IMG/VR virus record: IMGVR_UViG_3300036819_000339
Location: 1-47,370 of that record
From: a virus
Direction: 5' to 3' (one strand)
Length of the DNA stretch: 47,370 bases
Within the stretch, counting starts at the first letter, position 1. Every line of letters begins with the position of its first letter. Positions 7,899-14,063 of this stretch are shown in pieces. The notes under the pieces are model-generated. The model made no database searches. It had not been told where the DNA came from and saw only the letters and a list, made by a program, of their open reading frames with translations. Made by a program: the position numbers and the translations under genes.

Positions 7899-7980
7899 TA
7901 TAATTAACCGACTTTCTATCTACAAAAAAGGGGCACTTACATCGCTACGGCGCGGCCCTGGCTTTCAGTCAGGGTTTTTT
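7899..7980 (+). ncRNA. Possible short RNA between two terminators
   Basis: A perfect TATAAT (7899-7904) begins right after the first terminator. About 55-70 nt on is a second terminator, CCCTG (7956-7960)/CAGGG (7970-7974) followed by six T. No reading frame is seen, so a ~65-nt small RNA could be made. There is no -35 and no TGN, so the promoter is weakly supported; the second terminator itself is clear. Confidence 0.35.
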
Positions 7981-7988
7981 CTTGTGTA

Positions 7989-7997
7989 TGGTATACT
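7989..7997 (+). promoter_or_regulatory. Extended -10 promoter (TGG-TATACT), leaderless
   Basis: TGG then TATACT (7992-7997), ending 9 nt before the ATG at 8007. The transcript would start at or within a few nt of the start codon. The 15-nt stretch here matches the promoter at 6433 at all but one base. Confidence 0.7.
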
Positions 7998-8006
7998 TTA
8001 GAATAT

Positions 8007-8624
8007 ATGCGACAATGCACAGAGTGTGGGTTTAAGAAGGGGAGGATTATCCGATATAAATACAAGATAGATTTCTGCTGGACTCATTATTTGCAAATGA
8101 ACCGGCACGGCCGAATTTTATACCGCACAAAATACACCCCAAATCGTTTTATCGACCATGGGACCCATATCGGGATCGAACTTTATAGAGAAAAGACGGG
8201 CGAGGTAATCGGTGAAGCGCTTGTCGATTTAGACCAGTTGTCGCGTGTTCGTAAATATAAATGGCATGTCGCGTCTCGTCATTGTAGCTATGCCGAGACG
8301 TTCCTGAGAAAAGGCAGGTCAATTCTGCTACATCAATTCGTTATTGGCCGGAAGCCCGGATTAGACATCGACCATATCAATGGTGACGGGCTCGACTGTC
8401 GTCGTAGGAATTTACGCCACGTTTCACACTACGCAAATGTTTTGAACAGACACCGCCGCTTGAATAAAAGCGGTCACATGGGCATATCATGGCGCGCTGA
8501 TCGTAATTGTTGGGTGGCTAGCATTATCAGAAACGGCAAAGATACTCATAGACATTTCAAGCGCAAAGAAGAAGCTATAGCACAACGCGAGAAATGGGAG
8601 CAGGAGGTGTTGGCGGCAGCTTAG
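8007..8624 (+). CDS. HNH homing-type endonuclease with AP2-like DNA-binding domain
   Basis: 205 residues. An N-terminal Cys pair (CTEC) precedes the HNH core around 118-150 (IDHINGDGLDCRRRNLRHVS: His, Asn and His of the motif). The C-terminal 155-200 is an AP2-like three-strand-plus-helix unit (GHMGISWRADRNCWVASI, then an RHFKRKEEAIAQR helix). Free-standing enzymes of this kind nick or cut a specific site and spread by homing. It is alone between two terminators with its own leaderless promoter, as expected for an inserted selfish gene. Confidence 0.85.
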   Translation: MRQCTECGFKKGRIIRYKYKIDFCWTHYLQMNRHGRILYRTKYTPNRFIDHGTHIGIELYREKTGEVIGEALVDLDQLSRVRKYKWHVASRHCSYAETFLRKGRSILLHQFVIGRKPGLDIDHINGDGLDCRRRNLRHVSHYANVLNRHRRLNKSGHMGISWRADRNCWVASIIRNGKDTHRHFKRKEEAIAQREKWEQEVLAAA

Positions 8625-8625
8625 A

Positions 8626-8634
8626 TGGTACTAT
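8626..8634 (+). promoter_or_regulatory. Extended -10 promoter (TGG-TACTAT)
   Basis: TGG then TACTAT (8629-8634), 33 nt before the ATG at 8668, which also has AAGGAG at 8653-8658. Confidence 0.55.
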
Positions 8635-8667
8635 TCGTCATGGTAGAAATCCAAGGAGTTCTTTGCC

Positions 8668-9390
8668 ATGTTGATATTACACGCGGGAGCAAATGAAATC
8701 GATTACGATGGACTGCGCCAACTCGAAACACCCGACCCGACCGCAACACACGTCCCTGTGCCCCATTTTAGGGTTGTCGATATGCTTCGGCACACCCTTG
8801 GTTTTTATGGACACACTGTCGTCAGCGAGAAGCACGGCGTGACGCCCGATGGAATGAGATATTTCGGACTTTTACAGCTCCGCAGTCCCCACACCGGCCA
8901 CGTCGATTCCGTAGGTTTGCGCAATAGTCACGATCGGAGTTTTCCAATTGGCATCGGCCTCGGCGCTGTCACGCTAGTCTGTGATAATCTTTCTTTCCTC
9001 GCCTCGACGGTTATTAAGCGGAAGCACACCGTCAACGCGCGGCGCGATTTGCCTGGTTTGGTAGCCGAAGTCGTGGAACCGCTGACCGAGCAACGGGAGG
9101 CGCAGGCTCGAAAATTTGAGCATTACCGCACTACCGAGCTGAGCGACATGCAATCTGATCATTGCATCGTTCAGCTCTATAAGCAGGGGGTGATCGGGGT
9201 ACAGCGGATCGCTGACGTGCTGAAAGAATACGACGAGCCCAGCTTCGACGAGTTCCGAACGGGGCCACGTAATGCGTGGAGATTATTCAATTCCACTACC
9301 TTCGCCCTTAACGGTCGGATCGCAGAAAACCCCGCCAGCACCGCACGCCTGCACCAGGTGATCGACGGCGTTTGCGAGCACATCAATTAG
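8668..9390 (+). CDS. DUF932 phage/plasmid protein
   Basis: 240 residues with the family signature: HFRVVDMLRHTL (32-43), DGMRYFGLLQL, VGLRNSHDRSFPIGIGLG (around 93-110), then VCDNLSF. DUF932 proteins are widespread on phages and plasmids; their biochemical role is unknown. AAGGAG about 10 nt upstream fixes the start. Single-gene unit ending at the terminator at 9448. Confidence 0.85.
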   Translation: MLILHAGANEIDYDGLRQLETPDPTATHVPVPHFRVVDMLRHTLGFYGHTVVSEKHGVTPDGMRYFGLLQLRSPHTGHVDSVGLRNSHDRSFPIGIGLGAVTLVCDNLSFLASTVIKRKHTVNARRDLPGLVAEVVEPLTEQREAQARKFEHYRTTELSDMQSDHCIVQLYKQGVIGVQRIADVLKEYDEPSFDEFRTGPRNAWRLFNSTTFALNGRIAENPASTARLHQVIDGVCEHIN

Positions 9391-9447
9391 TGCAGATCGA
9401 CCGACAACAGCACCGAAAACTCGCAAAATTGTGCACGTTCTTTCCAC

Positions 9448-9478
9448 AGCGGTTTCCTAGTGAGGCCGCTCTTTTTTT
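9448..9478 (+). terminator. Intrinsic terminator
   Basis: AGCGG (9448-9452) and CCGCT (9466-9470) with a long loop, then seven T. Followed at once by the promoter of the 9495 gene. Confidence 0.75.
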
Positions 9479-9486
9479 GTTAAAAT
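9478..9486 (+). promoter_or_regulatory. Extended -10 promoter (TGT-TAAAAT), leaderless
   Basis: TGT then TAAAAT (9481-9486), 8 nt before the ATG at 9495. It overlaps the U-tract of the upstream terminator. Confidence 0.65.
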
Positions 9487-9494
9487 CTACTGAT

Positions 9495-9629
9495 ATGCAA
9501 CTGGAGAAAGCGACCCTCGAAAGCCATATCCGCACCGAAATCGCCAAGCTCGACCCCGGCATCGGCTTCTCCGAGCCGCAGACCCTCGCGGTCATTGAGA
9601 TTGTAAAAAAGATACTCGATACACGCTGA
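9495..9629 (+). CDS. Small helical protein, 44 aa
   Basis: Starts at the ATG at 9495 (MQLEKATLESHIRTEIAKLD...), 8 nt after the -10 box, with no Shine-Dalgarno: a leaderless start. Two amphipathic helices joined by a Gly/Phe turn (PGIGFSEPQT). Family and function unknown. The longer in-frame frame back to 9372 overlaps DUF932 and the terminator and is not supported. Confidence 0.55.
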   Translation: MQLEKATLESHIRTEIAKLDPGIGFSEPQTLAVIEIVKKILDTR

Positions 9630-9662
9630 GCCACCTCGATACAAACGCGGCGTTGGTGGAAC

Positions 9663-9692
9663 TGCCACTATGCTTCCGTTTCCAACGGAGGC
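9663..9692 (+). promoter_or_regulatory. Weak extended -10 and RBS-sequestering hairpin
   Basis: TGC-CACTAT (9663-9671) resembles the local promoter class. GCTTCCGTT (9672-9680) then pairs over 9 bp (one G-U) with AACGGAGGC (9684-9692) around a TCC triloop. The whole GGAGG of the 9699 gene is inside the stem, so translation should need the hairpin to open. Confidence 0.55.
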
Positions 9693-9698
9693 AATTAG

Positions 9699-9917
9699 AT
9701 GGCGTTCGATCCTAACGTAGCAATGAAAAAATGTCTCTACCGTTGCACCAACCCAGAATGCAACGCTGAGTGGCATAAGTGGGTGCCGGTGGAGGAGCGC
9801 AAGCTTAGGCGTTGGTGCCCCAATAAATGCGGCATCCTCGTTACACCCTACCGAACCGAAAAAAAGCAAACCACGGAACACAATGTGCGCACGTCGCGTC
9901 CGAAACCTTTGTGGTAG
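9699..9917 (+). CDS. Small Zn-ribbon protein, 72 aa
   Basis: Cys ligands CTNPEC (16-21) and CPNKC (41-45) spaced by ~20 residues form a zinc ribbon; the tail is basic. The start is fixed by GGAGG 7 nt upstream. Likely nucleic-acid or protein binding. No enzyme motif. Followed 9 nt later by another Zn-ribbon gene, so the two may act together. Confidence 0.7.
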   Translation: MAFDPNVAMKKCLYRCTNPECNAEWHKWVPVEERKLRRWCPNKCGILVTPYRTEKKQTTEHNVRTSRPKPLW

Positions 9918-9926
9918 GAGGCCAAC

Positions 9927-10109
9927 ATGCCCGACTTCATTACCAAATGGTGGTACTTCTACTGCAATAACTGCCGCGCCGATTGGGGAACAGAAGCGAC
10001 CTACAATTGGCTCGGCTTTGAACACAGCCCGCATTCCAAGTGCCGTCGCTGTGGAGACTCGGGCAAGTATGTTCGTTCGCAAAAGAGTATGAGCTACCGC
10101 TCATCGTAG
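9927..10109 (+). CDS. Small Zn-ribbon protein, 60 aa
   Basis: CNNC (13-16) and CRRC (39-42) are the metal sites; WYFYCNNCRADWGTE resembles ribbon modules of phage regulators. AGGAGG lies 7 nt upstream. The Ser/Arg tail is basic. Function unknown; partner of the preceding ribbon protein by position. Confidence 0.72.
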   Translation: MPDFITKWWYFYCNNCRADWGTEATYNWLGFEHSPHSKCRRCGDSGKYVRSQKSMSYRSS

Positions 10110-10112
10110 TGG

Positions 10113-10162
10113 TGTTACACTAAAAGCGGCGCAGTTCTTTCACACTGCGTCGTTTTCTTTTT
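10113..10162 (+). terminator. Terminator, with a possible promoter just upstream
   Basis: GGCGCAGT (10128-10135) pairs with ACTGCGTC (10144-10151), one G-U, then TTTTCTTTTT. A TGT-TACACT extended -10 (10113-10121) precedes it. Either the terminator ends the Zn-ribbon unit, or transcripts from that -10 begin with it as an attenuator ahead of 10174. Confidence 0.7.
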
Positions 10163-10173
10163 GGAGATCCCAA

Positions 10174-10410
10174 ATGGCAAACCGTAAATGTCTCTGCGGC
10201 ATCTACACGCTTGATCCACAAGACGCCTCACTTGTATTAAACTCAATACCGGCGTGCAACATGGCCTGCTTGCGCCGCGCCGAGGCCCGCGACCCTCGTG
10301 CTTCTCGTGATGTTCCTGTCGGCGAGCGCTGGTATTTCTATGAGCATAGGAATATGGAAGAGGTAATCCGCATCGAGGAAACAGACGACGGCTTCCGTAT
10401 TGCCTCTTGA
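10174..10410 (+). CDS. Small Cys-containing unknown protein, 78 aa
   Basis: GGAG 7 nt upstream fixes the start. CLCG near the N-terminus and a later CNMAC suggest a metal site; the C-terminal half is beta-like (RWYFYEHRNMEEVIRIEET). Family not recognised. One of a run of small, cysteine-bearing early genes. Confidence 0.6.
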   Translation: MANRKCLCGIYTLDPQDASLVLNSIPACNMACLRRAEARDPRASRDVPVGERWYFYEHRNMEEVIRIEETDDGFRIAS

Positions 10411-10510
10411 TCTTCAATTCAGTCTCGCGTCGAAAGGGAAAACCCAGACGTGTAAAAGGGCGGCGCTACCGCTTAAAGAAGAGGAGACGTTAGAGTTTCC
10501 ACAACCTAGG

Positions 10511-10547
10511 CGGCTCGTATTATGCGGGCCGTTTTTTATGGTAATAT
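10511..10547 (+). terminator. Terminator immediately followed by extended -10 promoter
   Basis: CGGCTCG (10511-10517), loop TATTATG, CGGGCCG (10525-10531; one G-U), six T. Then TGG-TAATAT (10539-10547). The leader from ~10554 to 10687 has a CCGT/ACGG hairpin followed by a GTTTTT run near 10580-10597, possibly a leader attenuator. Confidence 0.75.
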
Positions 10548-10687
10548 ATACGAGGCTACTTCATCCGTCCGTGCAAACGGGCGCAGTTTTTCCCGCCTGA
10601 GCAATCGTGTGCTCAAATCGTCACTCCGGTGGCGCTGGGAAGCAAACACATGATTGTCTCGGTCGGATGGTGTGGCCAACAAGTTTT

Positions 10688-11026
10688 ATGTCTATCGTTG
10701 AACAACGAGCGAAGAAGAGAGCATGGGAAGCGGCGAACCGAGAACGCATACGTGAGCTGCATCGTCGTAATTATCAGCGCCACGCCGCAGAATATCGCGC
10801 AGAAAATAAGTTTTATGTTGAGAAATTCCCTGAAAAGCACCGCGCGCGCAGCTTAGTATATTTGCATGTAAAGAAGGGAAAGCTCACTCGCAAACCATGC
10901 GAGGAATGTGCACTCCCGTTCGTCGAAGCGCACCACGATGACTATTCAAAGCCGCTTGATGTTCGGTGGCTGTGTGCGTCCCATCATATGCTTCTTCATG
11001 CGGCGCGACGAATTGCGGCTATATGA
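10688..11026 (+). CDS. Phage Zn-finger / HNH-like protein, 112 aa
   Basis: N-terminal basic helix (EQRAKKRAWEAANRERIREL), then a zinc site CEEC (74-77), followed by VEAHHDDYSKPLDVRWLC and an SHHMLLH end. The C-x2-C plus AHH plus C-x2-HH layout is that of small phage HNH-like or Zn-finger proteins. Nuclease activity is possible but the Asn position is unclear. Start at 10688 chosen because the conserved part begins there; the frame is open back to 10607. It overlaps the NinG-like gene by 4 nt. Confidence 0.65.
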   Translation: MSIVEQRAKKRAWEAANRERIRELHRRNYQRHAAEYRAENKFYVEKFPEKHRARSLVYLHVKKGKLTRKPCEECALPFVEAHHDDYSKPLDVRWLCASHHMLLHAARRIAAI

Positions 11027-11424
11027 CCGGACGGATGGAGCGGCATACAACACCAAAAACAGCCAAGCGTAGAGCATGGCAGGCAATGAGTAAATATATT
11101 CGCGCCCGCGATCCCTATTGCGTTACGTGCCCGAACCCCACCACCGACGCGGGCCATTTTCAGTACAACACAGAACGCAATCAGCAGTTGGGCGGCAATC
11201 TTCTATGGTTCGACGAAAGAAACATCAACGGCCAGTGCGCGAAATGCAACCGTTTCGCCGCAGGTATGTTGGTGCCCTATAACCTCTATCTCCAAAAGAA
11301 ATACGGCCCGACTGTCACACAAGAGCTATACGATTTATGGCGGACGCCAAAAAAATGGACGCTCGAAGAAATTCTTGAACGAGAACAACACTTCAAAGAT
11401 AAGCTCGCGGCGCTCTATGCCTGA
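11023..11424 (+). CDS. NinG/Rap-like recombination protein
   Basis: 133 residues. AWQAMSKYIRARDPYCVTCPNP, then AGHFQ and NINGQCAKCNRF, match the Cys-rich core of lambda NinG family proteins. Those act in recombination, probably as structure-specific endonucleases in the HNH superfamily. The start at 11023 overlaps the preceding stop (ATGA). Cys pairs C-x2-C and C-x2-C are intact. It sits among early genes as in lambda's nin region. Confidence 0.75.
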   Translation: MTGRMERHTTPKTAKRRAWQAMSKYIRARDPYCVTCPNPTTDAGHFQYNTERNQQLGGNLLWFDERNINGQCAKCNRFAAGMLVPYNLYLQKKYGPTVTQELYDLWRTPKKWTLEEILEREQHFKDKLAALYA

Positions 11425-11566
11425 CCACTACCCCGCCACATGGCACCCCAACTGCGACGGATGCACTCTCATCCAAACCCTACTCCGCTACCACGGGCAC
11501 ATACCAAAAGAGATCGACACAGAAACCTTAAAGGCGGTGCTCCGCGATCCGGTGTATGATGACTGA
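11417..11566 (+). CDS. Small unknown protein, 49 aa
   Basis: The ATG at 11417 overlaps the NinG-like stop by 8 nt. Short sequence with WHPNCDGCTL (a Cys pair) and a helical C-terminal half (TETLKAVLRDPV). Coupled translation with NinG is likely. Function unknown. Confidence 0.5.
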   Translation: MPDHYPATWHPNCDGCTLIQTLLRYHGHIPKEIDTETLKAVLRDPVYDD

Positions 11567-11568
11567 AT

Positions 11569-11721
11569 ATGGACGGCGACGACCGCTATTTCCCCGAGCT
11601 CGACCCGCGCAATCTTCTGCCTTTCACGTGCCAGCTTGAGCCCGAGGATTCGGAGGTAGAGCGGCTCCCCAAGGTATTCATCGGCACGGATCAGCAAACC
11701 TATGGCGGCAGCTTTATCTGA
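11569..11721 (+). CDS. Small acidic unknown protein, 50 aa
   Basis: ATG at 11569, 2 nt after the preceding stop, reading DGDDRYFPELDPRNLLPFTC and ending in a Gly/Ser-rich tail. No motif recognised. Its position in an otherwise gap-free operon and normal codon use support it. Confidence 0.5.
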   Translation: MDGDDRYFPELDPRNLLPFTCQLEPEDSEVERLPKVFIGTDQQTYGGSFI

Positions 11722-11755
11722 TATCCCCAGCATGCTCTCGATCGTCGCGCACCAA

Positions 11756-11764
11756 TGATACAAT
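11756..11764 (+). promoter_or_regulatory. Extended -10 promoter (TGA-TACAAT), leaderless
   Basis: TGA then TACAAT (11759-11764), 7 nt before the ATG at 11772. Confidence 0.65.
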
Positions 11765-11771
11765 CGCCAAT

Positions 11772-12191
11772 ATGACCTTCACCCCCATCCAGCAGGATAA
11801 GCACCGCAAAACTTTCATCGAGGACTGTTATCAGAAAGCCTGGGGCGCCGCCTGCCATGCAGAGTGGATCGGCAAGCAGCTCGACGACCTGACCGCGCAG
11901 TATCAGAAACTCAAGATTGACGAGACAGCGCTCGACGCTGAAATCGCTACCCTCGCCGCCGTACTGGATTCTCACACCAAAGACAACCGCGAGAAGCGTA
12001 AAGAGCTACAGCAGCGCGGCACCGCCCTCCTGAAAGCGGGCCAGGCGCTCGCCCAGAACATGCAGCAGGGCCAGAACGCCATGCAGCAGCTCTATGCCAG
12101 CGTGGAGAGCGCAATGGCGCTGGCGGCTCATGCTGAGGGGTGGAGTTGGAAGAAGGCGGAGAGTGCGCCGGCAGAGACGAACGCTGCCTGA
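11772..12191 (+). CDS. Coiled-coil protein, 139 aa
   Basis: Residues 25-110 are almost continuous helix with heptads (AEWIGKQLDDLTAQYQKLKI, then TLAAVLDSHTKDNREKRKEL and a Gln/Met/Ala-rich stretch). Ala-rich C-terminus. Starts 7 nt after a -10 box with no Shine-Dalgarno, so probably leaderless. Could be a scaffold, single-strand annealing accessory or regulator; nothing in the sequence decides this. Confidence 0.7.
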   Translation: MTFTPIQQDKHRKTFIEDCYQKAWGAACHAEWIGKQLDDLTAQYQKLKIDETALDAEIATLAAVLDSHTKDNREKRKELQQRGTALLKAGQALAQNMQQGQNAMQQLYASVESAMALAAHAEGWSWKKAESAPAETNAA

Positions 12192-12269
12192 CCGCCGGCG
12201 GGTCGAGATGGGAACCACAGACGCAACGTCCGCGTTTGCAACGCAGCATAGACCTAACGGGAGATCATC

Positions 12270-12356
12270 ATGGGTTTCGGTAGAGGCATTCTTTTTTGGA
12301 TGCTTGGCATTCCGCTGCCGATTATCATTCTGTTGGCGTTGTTTTGGCATCATTGA
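12270..12356 (+). CDS. Tiny one-helix membrane protein, 28 aa
   Basis: The ATG at 12270 has GGGAGA 7 nt upstream. MGFGRGILFWMLGIPLPIII continues into a Leu-rich helix ending WHH: one full transmembrane segment. Similar short proteins occur in proteobacteria, including outside phages, so it may be a cargo gene. Followed by a strong terminator. Confidence 0.65.
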   Translation: MGFGRGILFWMLGIPLPIIILLALFWHH

Positions 12357-12379
12357 TAGCCGGACATAACCACAATTTG

Positions 12380-12415
12380 AAAAGCCCCGCGCACTCGTTC
12401 GGGGCTTTTCTTTTT
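12380..12415 (+). terminator. Strong, nearly symmetric terminator
   Basis: AAAAGCCCCG (12380-12389) and CGGGGCTTTT (12400-12409), then CTTTTT. The A-tract on the left makes it usable on both strands. Confidence 0.92.
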
Positions 12416-12437
12416 GTGATGTCACCTTGGAATAGGT

Positions 12438-12443
12438 TAGAAT
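12438..12443 (+). promoter_or_regulatory. -10 box of a probable leaderless terminase promoter
   Basis: TAGAAT (12438-12443) ends 6 nt before the ATG at 12450; the preceding bases are GGT, not TGN. It sits 22 nt behind the terminator, like the other promoters of this genome. Confidence 0.5.
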
Positions 12444-12449
12444 TGACGC

Positions 12450-12989
12450 ATGCGCATTGTGCCGGCGATTGAAGCTGAAATCAGGCGGGAAATTCGCGAC
12501 GCTCGCGCGGTTGATCCACTCATTAGCCTTATGGCATTGGAGCAGCGCCTCGAAAAGAAATTCAACCGCGGCTTCTCATACAAGTACGTCGCCAAGCTTG
12601 CCGACAAAGTCGCGCGCCAGGCGCTCATCGAGGCCGACCGCACCAAGATCGAAGAGCGCCTCGCCTTTACTCGCGAGAACTACCGCGTCGTCCGCGACCG
12701 GCTCATGAAAATCATCGCATGGCAGCCCAGTGACAAGGGCAGACGGCCATATGACGAGGACGTAATCAACGCCGGTAAGACGATCGTTGGCATGGACCTC
12801 GCCATCCTCAAGGCGGAGATCGACAATGGTCTCTATCGCCGGCCGATGGACGCTATCGTGAAGGACTTTCAGTACGAGCCGCTTGAGCCGGAAACGCGCA
12901 TGGTGATCATCGCAGCGTGGCAACGGGGAGGGCTGTTGCCGGCGGCGGTTATTGAGGGGATGGTGCCTGTGCAGTCGATTGCGGAATAA
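12450..12989 (+). CDS. terS: Probable small terminase subunit
   Basis: 179 residues, helical throughout. Residues 1-60 hold a likely DNA-binding HTH (DPLISLMALEQRLEKKF, then FSYKYVAKLADKV). A coiled central part (RTKIEERLAFTRENYRVVRD) could oligomerise. Position directly before the packaging motor gene is the main reason for the call; the family is not recognised by motif. Two further genes separate it from the large subunit, which is unusual. Confidence 0.55.
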   Translation: MRIVPAIEAEIRREIRDARAVDPLISLMALEQRLEKKFNRGFSYKYVAKLADKVARQALIEADRTKIEERLAFTRENYRVVRDRLMKIIAWQPSDKGRRPYDEDVINAGKTIVGMDLAILKAEIDNGLYRRPMDAIVKDFQYEPLEPETRMVIIAAWQRGGLLPAAVIEGMVPVQSIAE

Positions 12990-13007
12990 GAGTGGGAGTC
13001 TGGTTCG

Positions 13008-13667
13008 ATGGTTCAGCTCCACGGTGCAGCCGTATGGCCCGACATGTCGCCCTATGTGGTCCATTTCACGCGAGAGTATGGAGGGAAGAGCGCCTACGAC
13101 AATCTGCTAGGCATTTTGTCAAACCGCCGGATCGAGGCCCGGAACTCGTTCGGAATGGTAAGGCATAAAGTCCCATCCGAAGCGGTGCAGAGGTCGGTGT
13201 GTTTCAGTGAAATTCCTTTGGGATTGCTGAAACGATTGGCAGATCATCGCAATACACAATACGGAGTCGTGTTCGAAAAGCACTTCGTGATTGGTTGTGG
13301 CGGCAACCCAATCCTGTATGCCTATAAAGACGGCCCTGTTCATAGCTCGGTCCAAGCACTCGCAAACGAGATGTCTGCTAGTCCAAGTAGCCCGTTCTGG
13401 CAATTGGCTCCATTTATAGATGCGCCCGGTACGTATGGGAAAAGTAAGTATTTCTTTGAATGGGAACGCGAGTGGCGCAAGACAGGTGATTTAGGTTTTT
13501 CTGAGGGGAGTGTGTTTGCAATAATCTCCCCCGAAAATTTACACAAGCAGGCGCGTCTCTTCTTTAAAGAGGCTCGCGAGCAGAACACGGGACCTTCCTA
13601 TGAGCATCATGCGTTCATTGACGCAAATTGGGATGCGGAGCGCCTGTTGAAGGAATATGGTATATAA
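13008..13667 (+). CDS. AbiGi-like abortive-infection family protein
   Basis: 219 residues; GGGAG about 11 nt upstream. The order of motifs fits the AbiGi family: YVVHFTREYGG (17-27), AYDNLLGILSNRRIEARNSFG, CFSEIPLGLLKRLADHR, YGVVFEKHFVI with NPILYAY, and EWEREWRKTGDL (~153-164). In lactococci AbiGi works with AbiGii in phage exclusion. Here there is no obvious toxin partner beside it. Placed between the terminase genes it looks like a cargo gene that blocks competing phages; that role is inferred. The next promoter begins inside its stop. Confidence 0.7.
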   Translation: MVQLHGAAVWPDMSPYVVHFTREYGGKSAYDNLLGILSNRRIEARNSFGMVRHKVPSEAVQRSVCFSEIPLGLLKRLADHRNTQYGVVFEKHFVIGCGGNPILYAYKDGPVHSSVQALANEMSASPSSPFWQLAPFIDAPGTYGKSKYFFEWEREWRKTGDLGFSEGSVFAIISPENLHKQARLFFKEAREQNTGPSYEHHAFIDANWDAERLLKEYGI

Positions 13668-13722
13668 TAATTCTATATCAGCTTAGCCGTTCGAGTGTGC
13701 GCCTTCTGCTAAGCGGGCGCAC
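13658..13722 (+). promoter_or_regulatory. Extended -10 promoter and pseudoknot-like leader
   Basis: TGG-TATATA/TATAAT (13658-13668) overlaps the AbiGi-like stop codon. The predicted RNA then holds interleaved complements: GCTTAGC (13681-13687) with GCTAAGC (13708-13714), and GTGCGCC (13697-13703) with GGCGCAC (13716-13722). The A-B-A'-B' order allows an H-type pseudoknot or two exclusive hairpins. CGTTCGAG is directly repeated (13688-13695, 13722-13729). The leader ends 17 nt before the ATG at 13740. Confidence 0.5.
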
Positions 13723-13739
13723 GTTCGAGCGAAAGATTT

Positions 13740-14063
13740 ATGGATCATGAACTGGCGAGGACATTGAAAAAAGCAGGATTTCCGCAGCACAATCATAGGG
13801 GTGAAGCATATGATGCCTCTTGCTGGTCAGGCCGGTGCATCCCAGCTCTCTGCTTTCCCGCCCTCTCCGAACTCATAGAGGCGTGCGGTTCTGCATTCGA
13901 TCAATTAGAGCGTTCAGCGGCCAAAAAACACCCAGTCGGGCAATGGTGCGCATGGACACGTAAAATCGACGGCCCTATGCCAAAAGGATTCTGGGGATCG
14001 ACGCCAGAAGAAGCTGTAGCTCGGTTGTGGCTGGCGCTTTATGCCAACGGGGCTTCAGCTTGA
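13740..14063 (+). CDS. Conserved small phage protein, 107 aa
   Basis: Pattern KKAGFPQH ... PALSELIEACG ... WGSTPEEAVARLWLAL belongs to a small phage protein type that often lies near packaging or replication genes; function unknown. Trp/Cys-rich centre. It overlaps the large terminase start by 23 nt and is probably co-translated with it. Start preceded by the pseudoknot-like leader. Confidence 0.7.
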   Translation: MDHELARTLKKAGFPQHNHRGEAYDASCWSGRCIPALCFPALSELIEACGSAFDQLERSAAKKHPVGQWCAWTRKIDGPMPKGFWGSTPEEAVARLWLALYANGASA

